The notes under the pieces are model-generated. The model saw only the letters and a program-made list of their open reading frames with translations, did not search any database and was not told the origin of the DNA. A DNA stretch of 64,000 nucleotides from JAVJRN01 sp040218415 (GTDB taxonomy: Bacteria; Bacteroidota; Bacteroidia; Cytophagales; Cyclobacteriaceae), in assembly GCA_040218415.1 (NCBI GenBank), contig JAVJRN010000020.1:39903-103902 (forward strand), in the 5' to 3' direction. Shown in pieces: positions 46,989 through 57,000 of the stretch. Position numbers and translations under genes: made by a program. Positions within the stretch are counted from its first letter, which is position 1. Each line of letters begins with the position of its first letter.

Positions 46989-47038
46989 AAAAAAAGAAAC
47001 GGTGAACCGTTCAAATTCAAACGCAATGATCACCGTTT
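46989..47038 (-). terminator. Terminator or attenuator immediately before gldA
   Basis: On the minus strand AAACGGTGA (47038-47030) can pair with TCACCGTTT (47005-46997). Alternatively AACGG-TTCA-CCGTT forms a short hairpin. Either is followed by C and seven T that end at the base before the gldA ATG. It lies 38 bp after the stop of the upstream dehydrogenase gene. The two mutually exclusive hairpins allow an attenuation reading. Confidence 0.6.
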
Positions 47039-47075
47039 TTATTCTCTTTTACAACATAAGCTTCTGTCGAATGCC

Positions 47076-47771
47076 CTATTTCCCTTTTGGACGTAATGGC
47101 CTAATTTCCAAATCCACAGGCAAATAATTGGCGTGGGTATCTAAAATCTCTACAATAGATTTTGCCACATCTTCAGGGCGCATCATGTTTTCATTGGCTT
47201 CCACTTCTTCTATTTGATCAAAAAAACTGGTTTTCACACTCCCAGGGTAAATATTGGTCACCTTTATTCCCCATTCTCTCAATTCCATAAATAAAGAATG
47301 GCCAATGCCTGTCACCGCATGCTTTGTAGCGGCATAACCCGACATGTTTTTAACAGGATTCAAACCAGCAATGGAACTGACATTGATTATGTGGCCCTGA
47401 TCCATCTTTTTCATTTGTGGCACTACCATTTTGGTACAGTACATCAAACCATGCACGTTTATATCGAACATCGCCTTCCAATCATCGATGGCTATTTTAT
47501 CTATGGCGCCAACGACCCCTAAACCTGCATTATTTATGAGAAAATGAATGTCCAGTCCTAAGAAATCTATTGATTTGTCATAGGCACTCTTAACTTGTTC
47601 AAAATCAGAAACATCCGTTTTTACAAAAGTAAAATTTTCGTGTTCCAACTCAGGGGCACTTCTACTCCAGCCGGCAACTTTCACCCCTTTCGATAACAGT
47701 AGTTTGGCAGTCTCCAAACCGATACCTTTACTTACTCCCGTTACTATTGCACACTTATCTTTCATAGTCAT
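47076..47771 (-). CDS. Short-chain dehydrogenase/reductase
   Basis: A 231-residue classical SDR. TGVSKGIG at 11-18 binds the cofactor, NNAG at 80-83 stabilises the fold, and the catalytic residues are Ser in VSS near 132, Y146 and K150 (YAATK). Arg and Ser near the cofactor loop (GWSRS) suggest NADPH preference. The substrate is unknown. Two ATG codons (47771, 47765) are possible. It is divergent from a flavin reductase gene across 87 bp, and the two may share regulation. Confidence 0.9.
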   Translation of the reverse strand: MTMKDKCAIVTGVSKGIGLETAKLLLSKGVKVAGWSRSAPELEHENFTFVKTDVSDFEQVKSAYDKSIDFLGLDIHFLINNAGLGVVGAIDKIAIDDWKAMFDINVHGLMYCTKMVVPQMKKMDQGHIINVSSIAGLNPVKNMSGYAATKHAVTGIGHSLFMELREWGIKVTNIYPGSVKTSFFDQIEEVEANENMMRPEDVAKSIVEILDTHANYLPVDLEIRPLRPKGK

Positions 47772-47858
47772 CAGTCTTTAATTTTTGTTTTTATTTAACA
47801 AATTGACACTTGGTTTGTCTTTAGATGTATTGCTCTAAAAATCAACCGCAAGCTAAAA

Positions 47859-48386
47859 ATGATTACAATTATCTGTAGTACCAATCGAACCAATTCGCTT
47901 TCATTTAAAATTAGCGATTTATATAAGCAACTCCTGCTTGACTCTGGTCAAGAAAGCCAAGTGGTTGATCTTTTTCATCTTCCATCAGACTTCATCGTTT
48001 CTGGATTGTACGAAAATGCTGGAAAAAATGAGGTTTTTAATAGTATGCAGGACAAGATCAAATCTTCCTCAAAAATTGTATTTGTCGTTCCGGAATACAA
48101 CGGATCCTTTCCCGGAGTTTTAAAGGCCTTTATAGATGGGATGGATTATCCCAATCCATTGAAAAATAAAAAAGGCGCCCTTGTTGGGCTGTCATCAGGA
48201 ATACAGGGTGCTGGATTAGCTTTGAGCCATTTGACCGATATTCTTAATTATTGCGGTATGCATGTGCTGGCGTTGAAGCCTAAGCTTGCCCATATCGAGA
48301 AAAATATTGATAGTGATTTCAAAATTACTAACAAGCTATATCAATCACTTCTGGAGCAACAGGTGCAAGATTTAATCAGCTTCTAA
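47859..48386 (+). CDS. NADPH-dependent FMN reductase family protein
   Basis: A 175-residue flavodoxin-like protein of the FMN_red family. The phosphate loop is STNRTNS near residues 9-15, the FMN-contacting region is VPEYNGSFPGVLKAFIDGM near 78-96, and GLSSGIQGAGLAL follows. These enzymes reduce FMN, quinones or azo compounds with NAD(P)H in the cytoplasm. It is transcribed away from a dehydrogenase gene. About 230 bp of noncoding DNA separates its stop from the next strong terminator. Confidence 0.88.
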   Translation: MITIICSTNRTNSLSFKISDLYKQLLLDSGQESQVVDLFHLPSDFIVSGLYENAGKNEVFNSMQDKIKSSSKIVFVVPEYNGSFPGVLKAFIDGMDYPNPLKNKKGALVGLSSGIQGAGLALSHLTDILNYCGMHVLALKPKLAHIEKNIDSDFKITNKLYQSLLEQQVQDLISF

Positions 48387-48540
48387 GTTTTATTCATTTG
48401 GATTGGGTAAAAATTTTCTCCAATTGCTTGAGGTGCTCATTCGAATGAAAATATTTCTAAAGGCAAGGTTCAAAATAAGTCAACGACAAACGATCGACTA
48501 AGAGAAGCATACAATTATTCAGGAGGTAGAAATTTTTAGA

Positions 48541-48650
48541 GATTGATAAATCCAATAAGGATTATCACTTCGTATATGCTTCTGAACTCAAACGAGTTCT
48601 CTTTGCTGGATGTAGCACCGCGAATAATATTCGCGGTGTTTATTTTATCA
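48541..48650 (+). ncRNA. Candidate small structured RNA with terminator
   Basis: Three hairpins follow one another on the plus strand: AATCC-aataa-GGATT (48549-48563), GAACTC-AAAC-GAGTTC (48584-48599) and the GC-rich CACCGCGAAT-AAT-ATTCGCGGTG (48616-48638), the last with a T-rich tail. The region lies 150-260 bp after the flavin reductase stop, has no coding ORF of note, and ends before the convergent GH35-like gene. A long structured 3' untranslated region is equally possible. Confidence 0.3.
48616..48646 (+). terminator. Rho-independent terminator in the convergent gap
   Basis: A 10-bp perfect stem, CACCGCGAAT with ATTCGCGGTG, a three-base loop and the tail TTTATTTTA on the plus strand. 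The minus-strand side lacks a T run, so it serves the plus-strand transcript. Confidence 0.7.
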
Positions 48651-48673
48651 TCGAAAATTAAAACTAAGTCTTC

Positions 48674-50329
48674 CTATTCTGGTCTATCGTATAATTGAAT
48701 TTTATAGGTGGCTGGAACCTCGATAGCATTGACACTTCCTGGGGAGTACACAAACTGCTCTCCTTCACTTACATCAAGATTGGTTTTTTCAAATTTAAAC
48801 TGTTCATTTCGAACAATTTCTTCACCTAAAATCCTGACAAGTTCGTGATGATATGTCTCATCACCATTCATCCATCTTTTTTCCATCCATTCTCCTTCAA
48901 CGAACTCACCTTCGGTGACTTTTCCAACATATGCCACACCTTTCCCTCCTTTCTTAAAAACCACTTTAAAGTTCATACCAGAAACTATAAATTCTCTTTC
49001 TGCAGTCATGATGATTAATCCAAAAGCCGGTGCATCAGCATCTTGTATTTTCAATGATATGGTAAAGTCTCCAAGTGAAAATTCCTCATCTTGCTCCTCT
49101 TTCGTCAGGTGAATTCCTCTCATTTTACCAGTCCCTTGATACTTCGTAATGATCGGCATAAGCTCGTTTAGCACTTCGTAAGATTTACTATATAAAATAT
49201 CTCCAGCTGCGTCTTCAATGCCAAAAGGTGAGAAACATATAGCATCATACTCCGCAAAGGCATAAAAGGCACGAGCCGGATCTAAAGAAGATTCCGGCAC
49301 CAATAAAGGATTATCGGCGCGATCATACATGGCATATATTTCTTTGTAATTGGGCAGGTAAATATCAGGACAAATAATGTCGATGCTCGGTGCAGCGGCT
49401 TTGTAAATATCCATCACTCGTGAGACAGGGCCACCATTTGGATATACACCTGGAAGGTCTTCTTCCCTTTGTACAATCCATGCGTTTACAAAAGTGGGTA
49501 AATCATGTTCTTTTCTACCTGCTGCAGCCACAGAGTTCATGTAGGACGCGTAATGCCATGCCATGAAGAACTCTTTCGATTGTGGGTTGTCTCCAAACAC
49601 TTGTGACCATGTTCCTGATGATTTCCCTCCAGCTTTACTCCAAACAGTACTGAGCTCCTCTTTCAAGTTTGATTTGTTTTTCTTCAGATAGCTCATAAGT
49701 ACATCGGGCACTTGACCTTTATATTGATCAAGGACAAACGTATTGTAGTCTATGTCTTGAAAGAGCCCTACCTCGTTTTCGGGTTGCATCATGATGACTG
49801 TATTGTTCTTATCAACCTGTTTGATGCGTCTCATGAGCGCGGCATACGCTTTGGCATCTGCCTTCATGGAAGCTTCGCTGAAGACCGAGAGTGTCTCGGT
49901 CAATTTACCTTCCTTCGTCTTTGCTCTTGGAAATCTCTTGGTATCTTTTTTCACCCAAAGTGGGGCATAGCTCGACTGTCCATTCTTCCATGAAGCAAAC
50001 CAGATGATCACGAGTTTAAGGTCATTCTTCTCTGCATTGGCTATCAAGTAATCGATCATTTCATAATCAAACTTCCCCTCCTCTGGCTCAAACTGATCCC
50101 AAGTAACTGAAGCTAATACCGTATTGAGATTTAAACTTTTAAGCTTCGGCCAAATAGTTTCCATATACCCAGCAGATGAGGCGGATGAGTTGTGGAGTTC
50201 GCCAGCTATCATCAAATAGGGTTTGCCATCAACGATGAGTTGATTGTTCTTGAGGTGTGTTACTGACGTTTGAGCGAATCCTATTGAACAAACGATTGCA
50301 AAAGCTACAGCTAGAATTGTTTTTTTCAC
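48674..50329 (-). CDS. Exported GH35/GH42-like glycosidase (DUF5597-type)
   Basis: About 551 residues from the GTG at 50329. The upstream ATG at 50359 lies inside a putative promoter element and would put ten polar residues before the signal peptide MKKTILAVAF...FAQ, so GTG is preferred. The catalytic (beta/alpha)8 domain has W-D-Q-F-E-P-E-E-G-K-F near residue 77, the acid/base in PENEVG (E186) and the probable nucleophile in LVPESS (E346). These fit clan GH-A enzymes of the GH35 beta-galactosidase type with a DUF5597-like C-terminal domain. The exact sugar specificity is unknown. It ends the PUL, 73 bp after the GH144-like gene and after its own putative ECF promoter. Confidence 0.82.
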   Translation of the reverse strand: MKKTILAVAFAIVCSIGFAQTSVTHLKNNQLIVDGKPYLMIAGELHNSSASSAGYMETIWPKLKSLNLNTVLASVTWDQFEPEEGKFDYEMIDYLIANAEKNDLKLVIIWFASWKNGQSSYAPLWVKKDTKRFPRAKTKEGKLTETLSVFSEASMKADAKAYAALMRRIKQVDKNNTVIMMQPENEVGLFQDIDYNTFVLDQYKGQVPDVLMSYLKKNKSNLKEELSTVWSKAGGKSSGTWSQVFGDNPQSKEFFMAWHYASYMNSVAAAGRKEHDLPTFVNAWIVQREEDLPGVYPNGGPVSRVMDIYKAAAPSIDIICPDIYLPNYKEIYAMYDRADNPLLVPESSLDPARAFYAFAEYDAICFSPFGIEDAAGDILYSKSYEVLNELMPIITKYQGTGKMRGIHLTKEEQDEEFSLGDFTISLKIQDADAPAFGLIIMTAEREFIVSGMNFKVVFKKGGKGVAYVGKVTEGEFVEGEWMEKRWMNGDETYHHELVRILGEEIVRNEQFKFEKTNLDVSEGEQFVYSPGSVNAIEVPATYKIQLYDRPE

Positions 50330-50351
50330 GTTGATGTGTATTTTATTATAA

Positions 50352-50378
50352 AGGGTCATGAAGTCTAGAATGACATCA
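50352..50378 (-). promoter_or_regulatory. Putative ECF-type promoter, site C (before the GH35-like gene)
   Basis: Minus-strand TGATGTCATT (50378-50369), 14 bases, then CCT (50354-50352), ending 22 nt before the GTG start. It is identical in both boxes and spacing to sites at 59535-59561 and 60689-60715. Confidence 0.5.
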
Positions 50379-50402
50379 TTAATTTTCTAATATCTTGCAA
50401 AA

Positions 50403-52256
50403 TCACTTTGGAAAAGATCGAATAAGTAAGGCGAGCGCTTCTAGTACTTTCTCATCAGAGAGATACGCCTTTCCCACCCTATTTTCGCCAGCCTGTTCTA
50501 TCGCGAGTATCATTGGGCCGATATTGATATCGAAAGGATCCCAATTCGGGGAGACGTTAAATCCATCTGGCAAATCTCTCATTCTTACATTATCGGGTAA
50601 TCCGAGATACTCATGATAGTATCCCAATTTCACAAACTCTCTGAGTGCAGCCATTGACTGATCGTAAGTAAAAGCAAGCCCAAGTGCAGCTCCATATGGA
50701 GCTGGAGATATTTGCAGTACGCTTCCATTAGTCAAGCGAGTCAAACCTCCTTGATTACTGATATATTTATTCCAGCTGAGGAAACCATCCGAGCCAAAAT
50801 CACCGACTGTGGAACAGGCAGTCAAACCCATAACTGGAACTCCAAACTTCTCTTGACACGACGAAGCATCAATTTCAAAAGCTGCCGTTGCATTGCTTTT
50901 ATAAGGCTCTATCGCCCCTGTCCATAATTGCAACCAATTGTACGTAAAGCCCGCACCAAACCAACTTGGATAAAACCCAGCCTGCTTTTCTCTTATGATA
51001 GCATCGAAAATATCAGCATTTAGTTTGCCAGAAGCCACTGCTTCAAGATAGACGATTTCTGTCTCCTCAGAAAAGGCCAATGCCCATCGGTAATCGTTCA
51101 TCACACCCGTATTCCCATCGAAACCCATGGCGATTTTATCGTCTTCTGCTAACGCAACATTCCATTCAGCTCTTGCTAAAAGTTCTTCAGCCATTGAAAC
51201 GATTTCTGTGTCGTTTGAGTAAAATTGTTTTGCTACTCGAATACCGGAGGCACACATGGCCCAATCAATCGTACTAATGTCTGGCCATGCATAAGTTCCA
51301 TCAGGTTTAAAGTAATGATGAGGAAATCCATGCCAACCTCCTGAACCATCAAACCAATTCTGATCAATTTGCCATTTGAGCATCGATTTAACCCTATTTT
51401 TAGCTTCGTTCTGTGAGATATATCCTTCCTCACCCGCAATGATGAAAATGGGATAAGCATAACCGATTCCCGAAAGGGATATTTTATCCGACTCAGTATT
51501 TGATTCTAAAACAAAACCTTGATCTCCAGAGTACTGCACATAGTTGTAGTCAAAAAAATTAAAGGAAGAGCGTTTTAGCCAGCTAAGAAAATCATTGTCT
51601 GAAGTGGGAGGAAAATAAGGCTGTGTATTGTTCGTTGTTAGGTACACATCATCAATCCCAAACTTGGTGTTTTTATTGGCGTTCCTAGAAAAGAAAATCA
51701 CTTCCTTGGCTTTATCAGCCTCAAAGGATAACGAGTAGGTCTTTATTTTCAATTCACTTAAATCAAAAGTTTCATCTGCTATGATGGTTTCATTTTCATC
51801 CAAAACCCATACAGTGATTTCTGCATCAGCGTATCCTAAGGCATTAAAACTTAACCCTGTAATCCTCGCTGACAATTCTTTCGGTAAATAAGGTTTGCCG
51901 ATGGAAGGCTTAAAAAAATCCATCCTCACACCAAATGAACCCTCAGCACCGTCGGCCAGGCACTCCATGTATGGATTTTCCCCAAACTCGCCAATCCTAA
52001 GTATACTCCACGTTTGCCCCGCTTTGAAGGGTTCCATGCTTGTATTGAACTCTGTCCAAGACTTCTTTCTTTGGTCTGCAGTATATAGTGGTATACCGAG
52101 ATTATACTTTGAGGAATCTACCAAGGATTCCATTTCCGTTTCTTGAACAGGTATAATTGGAGGAACTGGCGGCTCAATTTTCGCATCTTTACAACCTGTC
52201 AGCTGCAGAACTAATAGAATAAAAATAATTTTGGTGAAATGTATAAATGTCATCAT
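50403..52256 (-). CDS. GH144-like lipoprotein endoglucanase (glucoamylase-like domain)
   Basis: A 617-residue lipoprotein with lipobox QLTGC (Cys22). Residues 55-210 form a beta-sandwich-like module, perhaps a carbohydrate-binding domain, ending in FGIDDVYL. The catalytic (alpha/alpha)6 part at about 220-610 has SFNFFDYNY, GIGYAYP, GWHGFPHHYF, WALAFSEETE and GLTACST. This matches the family annotated as glucoamylase in Bacteroidota, which includes GH144 endo-beta-1,2-glucanases such as that of Chitinophaga pinensis. It probably cuts a beta-1,2-glucan at the cell surface after SusD capture. A GH144 versus other glucoamylase-like assignment needs a profile search. It is 54 bp after susD. Confidence 0.75.
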   Translation of the reverse strand: MMTFIHFTKIIFILLVLQLTGCKDAKIEPPVPPIIPVQETEMESLVDSSKYNLGIPLYTADQRKKSWTEFNTSMEPFKAGQTWSILRIGEFGENPYMECLADGAEGSFGVRMDFFKPSIGKPYLPKELSARITGLSFNALGYADAEITVWVLDENETIIADETFDLSELKIKTYSLSFEADKAKEVIFFSRNANKNTKFGIDDVYLTTNNTQPYFPPTSDNDFLSWLKRSSFNFFDYNYVQYSGDQGFVLESNTESDKISLSGIGYAYPIFIIAGEEGYISQNEAKNRVKSMLKWQIDQNWFDGSGGWHGFPHHYFKPDGTYAWPDISTIDWAMCASGIRVAKQFYSNDTEIVSMAEELLARAEWNVALAEDDKIAMGFDGNTGVMNDYRWALAFSEETEIVYLEAVASGKLNADIFDAIIREKQAGFYPSWFGAGFTYNWLQLWTGAIEPYKSNATAAFEIDASSCQEKFGVPVMGLTACSTVGDFGSDGFLSWNKYISNQGGLTRLTNGSVLQISPAPYGAALGLAFTYDQSMAALREFVKLGYYHEYLGLPDNVRMRDLPDGFNVSPNWDPFDINIGPMILAIEQAGENRVGKAYLSDEKVLEALALLIRSFPK

Positions 52257-52310
52257 TATTTTTTCTTGAAAATGGGATATGAAACCCGTTTTAGTGAATT
52301 ATCTATTCGA

Positions 52311-54017
52311 TTAATAACCAGCATTTTGAATCCAGTTCGTCTTATTTATCTCTTCCAAAGGAATTGGAAATAGATAATGACTCTGAGGATAACTTCTCTT
52401 TTGCTGAACGAAGTAGCGGTATGATTTCATATTGGTGATCTCATCTTTGGTTACTTCTAATCCAATGGCATCTCTAGCAAAATCAGTCTCTGCATCCAAC
52501 CATCTTCGAGCATCGTACCAACGATTTCCTTCGAAGGCCAATTCTATTTTCCGCTCATGTTTGATTTTATCCAAAAGATCAGTGCCAGATTGTGATGATT
52601 CTATCGGAGGCATGTTTACACCCGGTCTGCTTCTTACTCTATTCACATATTCTGCTGCAGTGGCCATGTTTCCCAAATGATATTGTGCCTCAGCGTACGT
52701 CAAGTAAAATTCTGCTAATCGCATGTATACATAAGGGGTTGTTCCTGAAACACCTTCCCCAGGCTCCCAATTCAGATCCAATCCTTTGCGAATTGTATGA
52801 TCGATCAAAGCACCGTTCCACCAACTTTCTACATCTTCACATCGACTGTCTGCTCCACATTCCCAGAATTCAATCTCTCGGTTATTGATCTTAGCTCCAT
52901 CAAAAACAATAGAATAGCCGAGCCGAGGATCTCTATTAGCATATGGATTATTTGGATCATATATAACACTACTTGTATTTATAATTGGTGATAAATTAGT
53001 CTCCACTCCCGTGTATCCCAATACAGGAATTTGACCATCCAAAGTTTCATATTCATCAACGAGGTTCATTAAAGGATTATCACTCGACCACCCGTCATTA
53101 CCGTTGGGCAATCGCCATTCTTCAATATTGTGTCCTCCAGTTGGCACGTAGTAGCCTTGAATAAACTCTAAGGAAGGCCCTCGCGTTCCAATGAATTGTT
53201 TGACGAAAATCAGCTCAGGATCATTGACATTTAAGAACATACCTTCATAATCTGAAGAAAGGGAATAAGCGTTGATAGCAAATAACGACTCGCATGCTTC
53301 GGAAACCTTTTGCCATTGCGTAGCATCACTATTTCCAAACAAAGGGCTTGCTCCATATAACAACGCACGAGCTCTTAGAGCAAGCGCTGCTCCTTGTGTT
53401 GCTCTACCAAAATCTCCATCGACATGAGTGATGGGTAGCGATACAGCTGCTTCCAACATTTCTGTGTCTATAAAATCGACAATCGTTTGCACTGGCGTTC
53501 TATCAAGTACTTGACCAGCAGTGGCTATGTCAATCGTGCCTTCAAGCAAAGGCACTTCACCATATCTTGAGAATAGTTCTGTGTAAAACCAAGCGCGCAA
53601 AAACCTCACCTCTGCGATCAACTGCGCTGTTCTTTCAGAATCTCCAATATCAGGGTTTACATTTTCTAAAAATATATTCAGATTTCTAATGGCTGTATAC
53701 GCTTGAAACCAAAATCCCCCGAAAAGATGCATATTCGTCGGTGTGACCTCCCCTTGCGTGTATTTATTGGTCAACCTTGAGCCTTGATGAATTTGATATG
53801 CTTCGTCTGTCAAGGTGGTTGTTCTCAAACCTCCTGCCCATTGAACATAACCATGAGGCACTTCTTCATAGCGTGCATTTACATATAGCTCCATCAATGC
53901 TTGATCTTTCCATACTGCTGCATCAGATACTGCATCTAAAGGCTGCACATCAAGAATTTCAGTACAAGACTGACCCAAAAAGAAAATCGCGATGATAAGT
54001 AATTTTAGAAATTTCAT
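52311..54017 (-). CDS. SusD/RagB family glycan-binding lipoprotein
   Basis: A 568-residue SusD homologue with a lipobox LGQSC (Cys18). The SusD-like N-terminal domain begins at LDVQPLDAVSDAAVWKDQ. TPR-type helices contain IAEVRFLRAWFYTELFSRYGEVPLL (about residues 140-165). The C-terminal RagB domain at about 330-568 has YMRLAEFYLTYAEAQYHLG and ERKIELAFEGNRWYDARRW. It binds the target glycan on the cell surface and caps the SusC transporter encoded 11 bp upstream. It is followed by the GH144-like enzyme in the same direction. Confidence 0.95.
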   Translation of the reverse strand: MKFLKLLIIAIFFLGQSCTEILDVQPLDAVSDAAVWKDQALMELYVNARYEEVPHGYVQWAGGLRTTTLTDEAYQIHQGSRLTNKYTQGEVTPTNMHLFGGFWFQAYTAIRNLNIFLENVNPDIGDSERTAQLIAEVRFLRAWFYTELFSRYGEVPLLEGTIDIATAGQVLDRTPVQTIVDFIDTEMLEAAVSLPITHVDGDFGRATQGAALALRARALLYGASPLFGNSDATQWQKVSEACESLFAINAYSLSSDYEGMFLNVNDPELIFVKQFIGTRGPSLEFIQGYYVPTGGHNIEEWRLPNGNDGWSSDNPLMNLVDEYETLDGQIPVLGYTGVETNLSPIINTSSVIYDPNNPYANRDPRLGYSIVFDGAKINNREIEFWECGADSRCEDVESWWNGALIDHTIRKGLDLNWEPGEGVSGTTPYVYMRLAEFYLTYAEAQYHLGNMATAAEYVNRVRSRPGVNMPPIESSQSGTDLLDKIKHERKIELAFEGNRWYDARRWLDAETDFARDAIGLEVTKDEITNMKSYRYFVQQKRSYPQSHYLFPIPLEEINKTNWIQNAGY

Positions 54018-54028
54018 TTTCCTAGGGG

Positions 54029-57000
54029 TTAAAATGTTACGGAAAGACCAGTGGTAAACATGCGTTGCTGTGGATAGTACCAGCCAGTATCCGATCTGCT
54101 TTCTGGATCGTAAAGCTTGACAGAGTCGAAGATAAAGCCAAGGTTAAAGGCGCTCATAAAAACTCTAATATTAGAAATATGAAGTTTATCTGTCAATTCA
54201 GTAGGCAAAGTATAAGCCAATTCAACATTTTTGATTCTTAGAAAATTGTTTTTCTTCACCCAAATGGTTGATACATTCTGAATGGTACTGCTGGACATAT
54301 CCCAAGCAGCAGGACTCTCCGCATTGGGTGTTAGCTCTTCTGATATCCATCTATTGTCAAAATACCACGCATCTTGATTGATGTCCCACGGACGATAAAT
54401 AGTACTCGCTCCATCTTGTCCTTGAAAAAAAGCATTTAACTCTAATCCCTTCCAGCTGACGCCAAGATTAATGCCGTATACAATGCGAGGTGTAGGACCT
54501 TCTGGCAGTAACACTCTGTCTTCAGCATTGATTAGACCATCATCATTGACATCTACGAATCGTACATCTCCCGGTTTGGCATCAGGAAAATGTGGCGTAG
54601 CGTCAATCTCTTCTTGGTTTTGATACAATCCGTCAGCCTCGTATACGAGCAGATAATCAATAGGACTACCTTCTACCCGCTGATGAGCCGGTACAAATGG
54701 TGATTCATCAATAAAAACAATCTCATTCTTTGCATAAGTAAACTGACCACCGATGCGGTATTGAAAATCGTTAGATAATTTTTTGCGATGCAAAGCAGAA
54801 AATTCAATCCCCTTATTTTTCGTCTTTCCTATATTTTCATTTGGCAGTTGTATCCCTGAGTAAATAGGCACGGAAGCATTTCTTGTTGCTAGGATGTCAG
54901 ATCGTTCTTCGTAAAATGCATCGATAGTTAAATCCAAAAGACCTTGAGACAAAGAAACATCCAAACCAATATTGGTCTTCCGCGCAGTTTCCCAAGTTAT
55001 ACTTGGATTAGGAACCGTATTCGGCGTAAGACCTGTAGATAGCTGTGGTACATTACCAAAGACAGCACCTTCGCCGATATCATACAATTGAAGATATTGA
55101 AATGAGGCAATATCACCATTTCTGTTAGTCACACGATCATTACCGACCAGCCCCCATGACCCTCTCAACTTAAGCTCCTCTATGAAATTACTATTCCAAA
55201 ACTGCTCCTCCGAGATTCTCCAACCAGCGGAAAGCCCAGGAAAAGTTCCAAATCGAGTATTTGTCGGAAAATTCTGTGATCCATCTCTTCGAATGGAAAA
55301 CTCCAGCATGTATTTTCCAGCATATTCATAATTCAATCTTCCAAAATAATTGACTCTAGCTAATTGTAAGCCCTTACCATCATTGTCCTGGTTGGCATTT
55401 GCTCCAGTAAATAAAAATGGCAACTCTGCCGACACCAAATCAATTCTTGAAGCGGAGATGTATTGTCCTTCAACCTGATTTTGTTCATAGGCCGCAAATG
55501 CATTGATCGAATGTTCTCCAAAGTTGTTAGAATAGTTTATTCGGCCATGATAAGTTTGACTCAGCTCTTCATCGAATTGCTGAAATAAGGTAACTCCACC
55601 CGTTTCATCTCGAAGATTATCATACACTCCGTCAGCGTTCAGAAAGTAGTTATCATAAGGTTTTTGTAACTCTTCCCTTGTTCTGTTAATGATATCTATT
55701 GCAGCAAAGCCCTCTAAGGACAAACCTTTCACCCAACTATCGAGAGACAGTTTTGCACTCAACTTATTATTGAAAACCTGACGTTTCGAACTAGCGTTAC
55801 CGTTCAACCCATTGATACTTGGCAGTATATTTCCTTTACTTGTTTTTCTGAGTAGCCCATTTTCATAATATGGGCTCTCAAAAGGAGCCATAGTATAAAT
55901 ACCTCTGATGGCATCTTCCGTTGCATCTTGGTCTTTTCTACCGTTACTGTTTTCAAATCTACCAGCCAAATCCAATCCTATTTCCAAAAAAGAGGTCGCA
56001 TTGATATCTATGTTTGATCGAAGGTTATTCTGACTAAATCCAAAGGCATCACCCTTATATATGGCATCTTGATATAGGTGTTGACCAGAGACGTAATATT
56101 TAAAATTTTCAGAACCTCCCGATACACTTAGGCTGTGCTGATACTGCGGACTCCATTGATCAGTCGTAGCTTCCCACCAGTCAGTATCTCCCCATACGTT
56201 AGGATCGTTTTCACCATTTTCATAATCCTCGATGACGTTTTGATATATCTGCGGGCGATCATTTCTTTCATTTTGCTCGTCGATCCATGTGAGATATTGT
56301 ACCGAATTCATCAGGTGTTGTCTTCTCGCAGGTTGTGTATAGGAGAGCGAGTTGTTGTAATTAAATTTTGGTTTTCCCCTTGTTCCTCTTTTGGTAGTAA
56401 CCAAAATAACACCATTAGCCGCCTGAGCTCCGTATATGGCTGCTGAAGCATCCTTTAACACTGAAATACTCTCGATATCATCTGGATTCAATCTTTCAAA
56501 AGTGCCTCTATTCGCCACTCCATCTATGACGAAAAGTGGAGAAGCGTCTCCAGTTGTAGACTTACCTCTTATGAAGATTTCCATGTTTTCTTGGCCTGGC
56601 TGACCTCCTCTTGCATTGATGACCAAGCCAGGCAGTCGACCGGCGAGATTATTGGCCACATTGGCGGTTCTGGTTTGCGTCAGTTCTTTACTATCAATTC
56701 TTGCCACCGCACCTGTAATGGATTCCTTTTTCTGGGTACCATAACCCACGACAACTACTTCTTCTAGCGCTTCCAAATCAGGTGTCATATTTATGACGAG
56801 TGACGTCTCATTCTCACTGACATTTATCTCTTTATTCGCATATCCTACAAAGGATACAATGAGCATTTGACGGCCATTCGGTATTTCTAAACTAAAGGAG
56901 CCATCAACATCTGTGATCGTTCCAGTACTAGTACCTTGAAGTAATAAAGTTGCACCAGGAAGTCCTTCACCATTTTCGTCCAGCACCTTGCCTTGTATGG

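Noticed and set aside
48480..48540. End of a decayed coding sequence (frame ending in SGGRNF)
   Set aside because: Too short and without a recognisable family to call a pseudogene.
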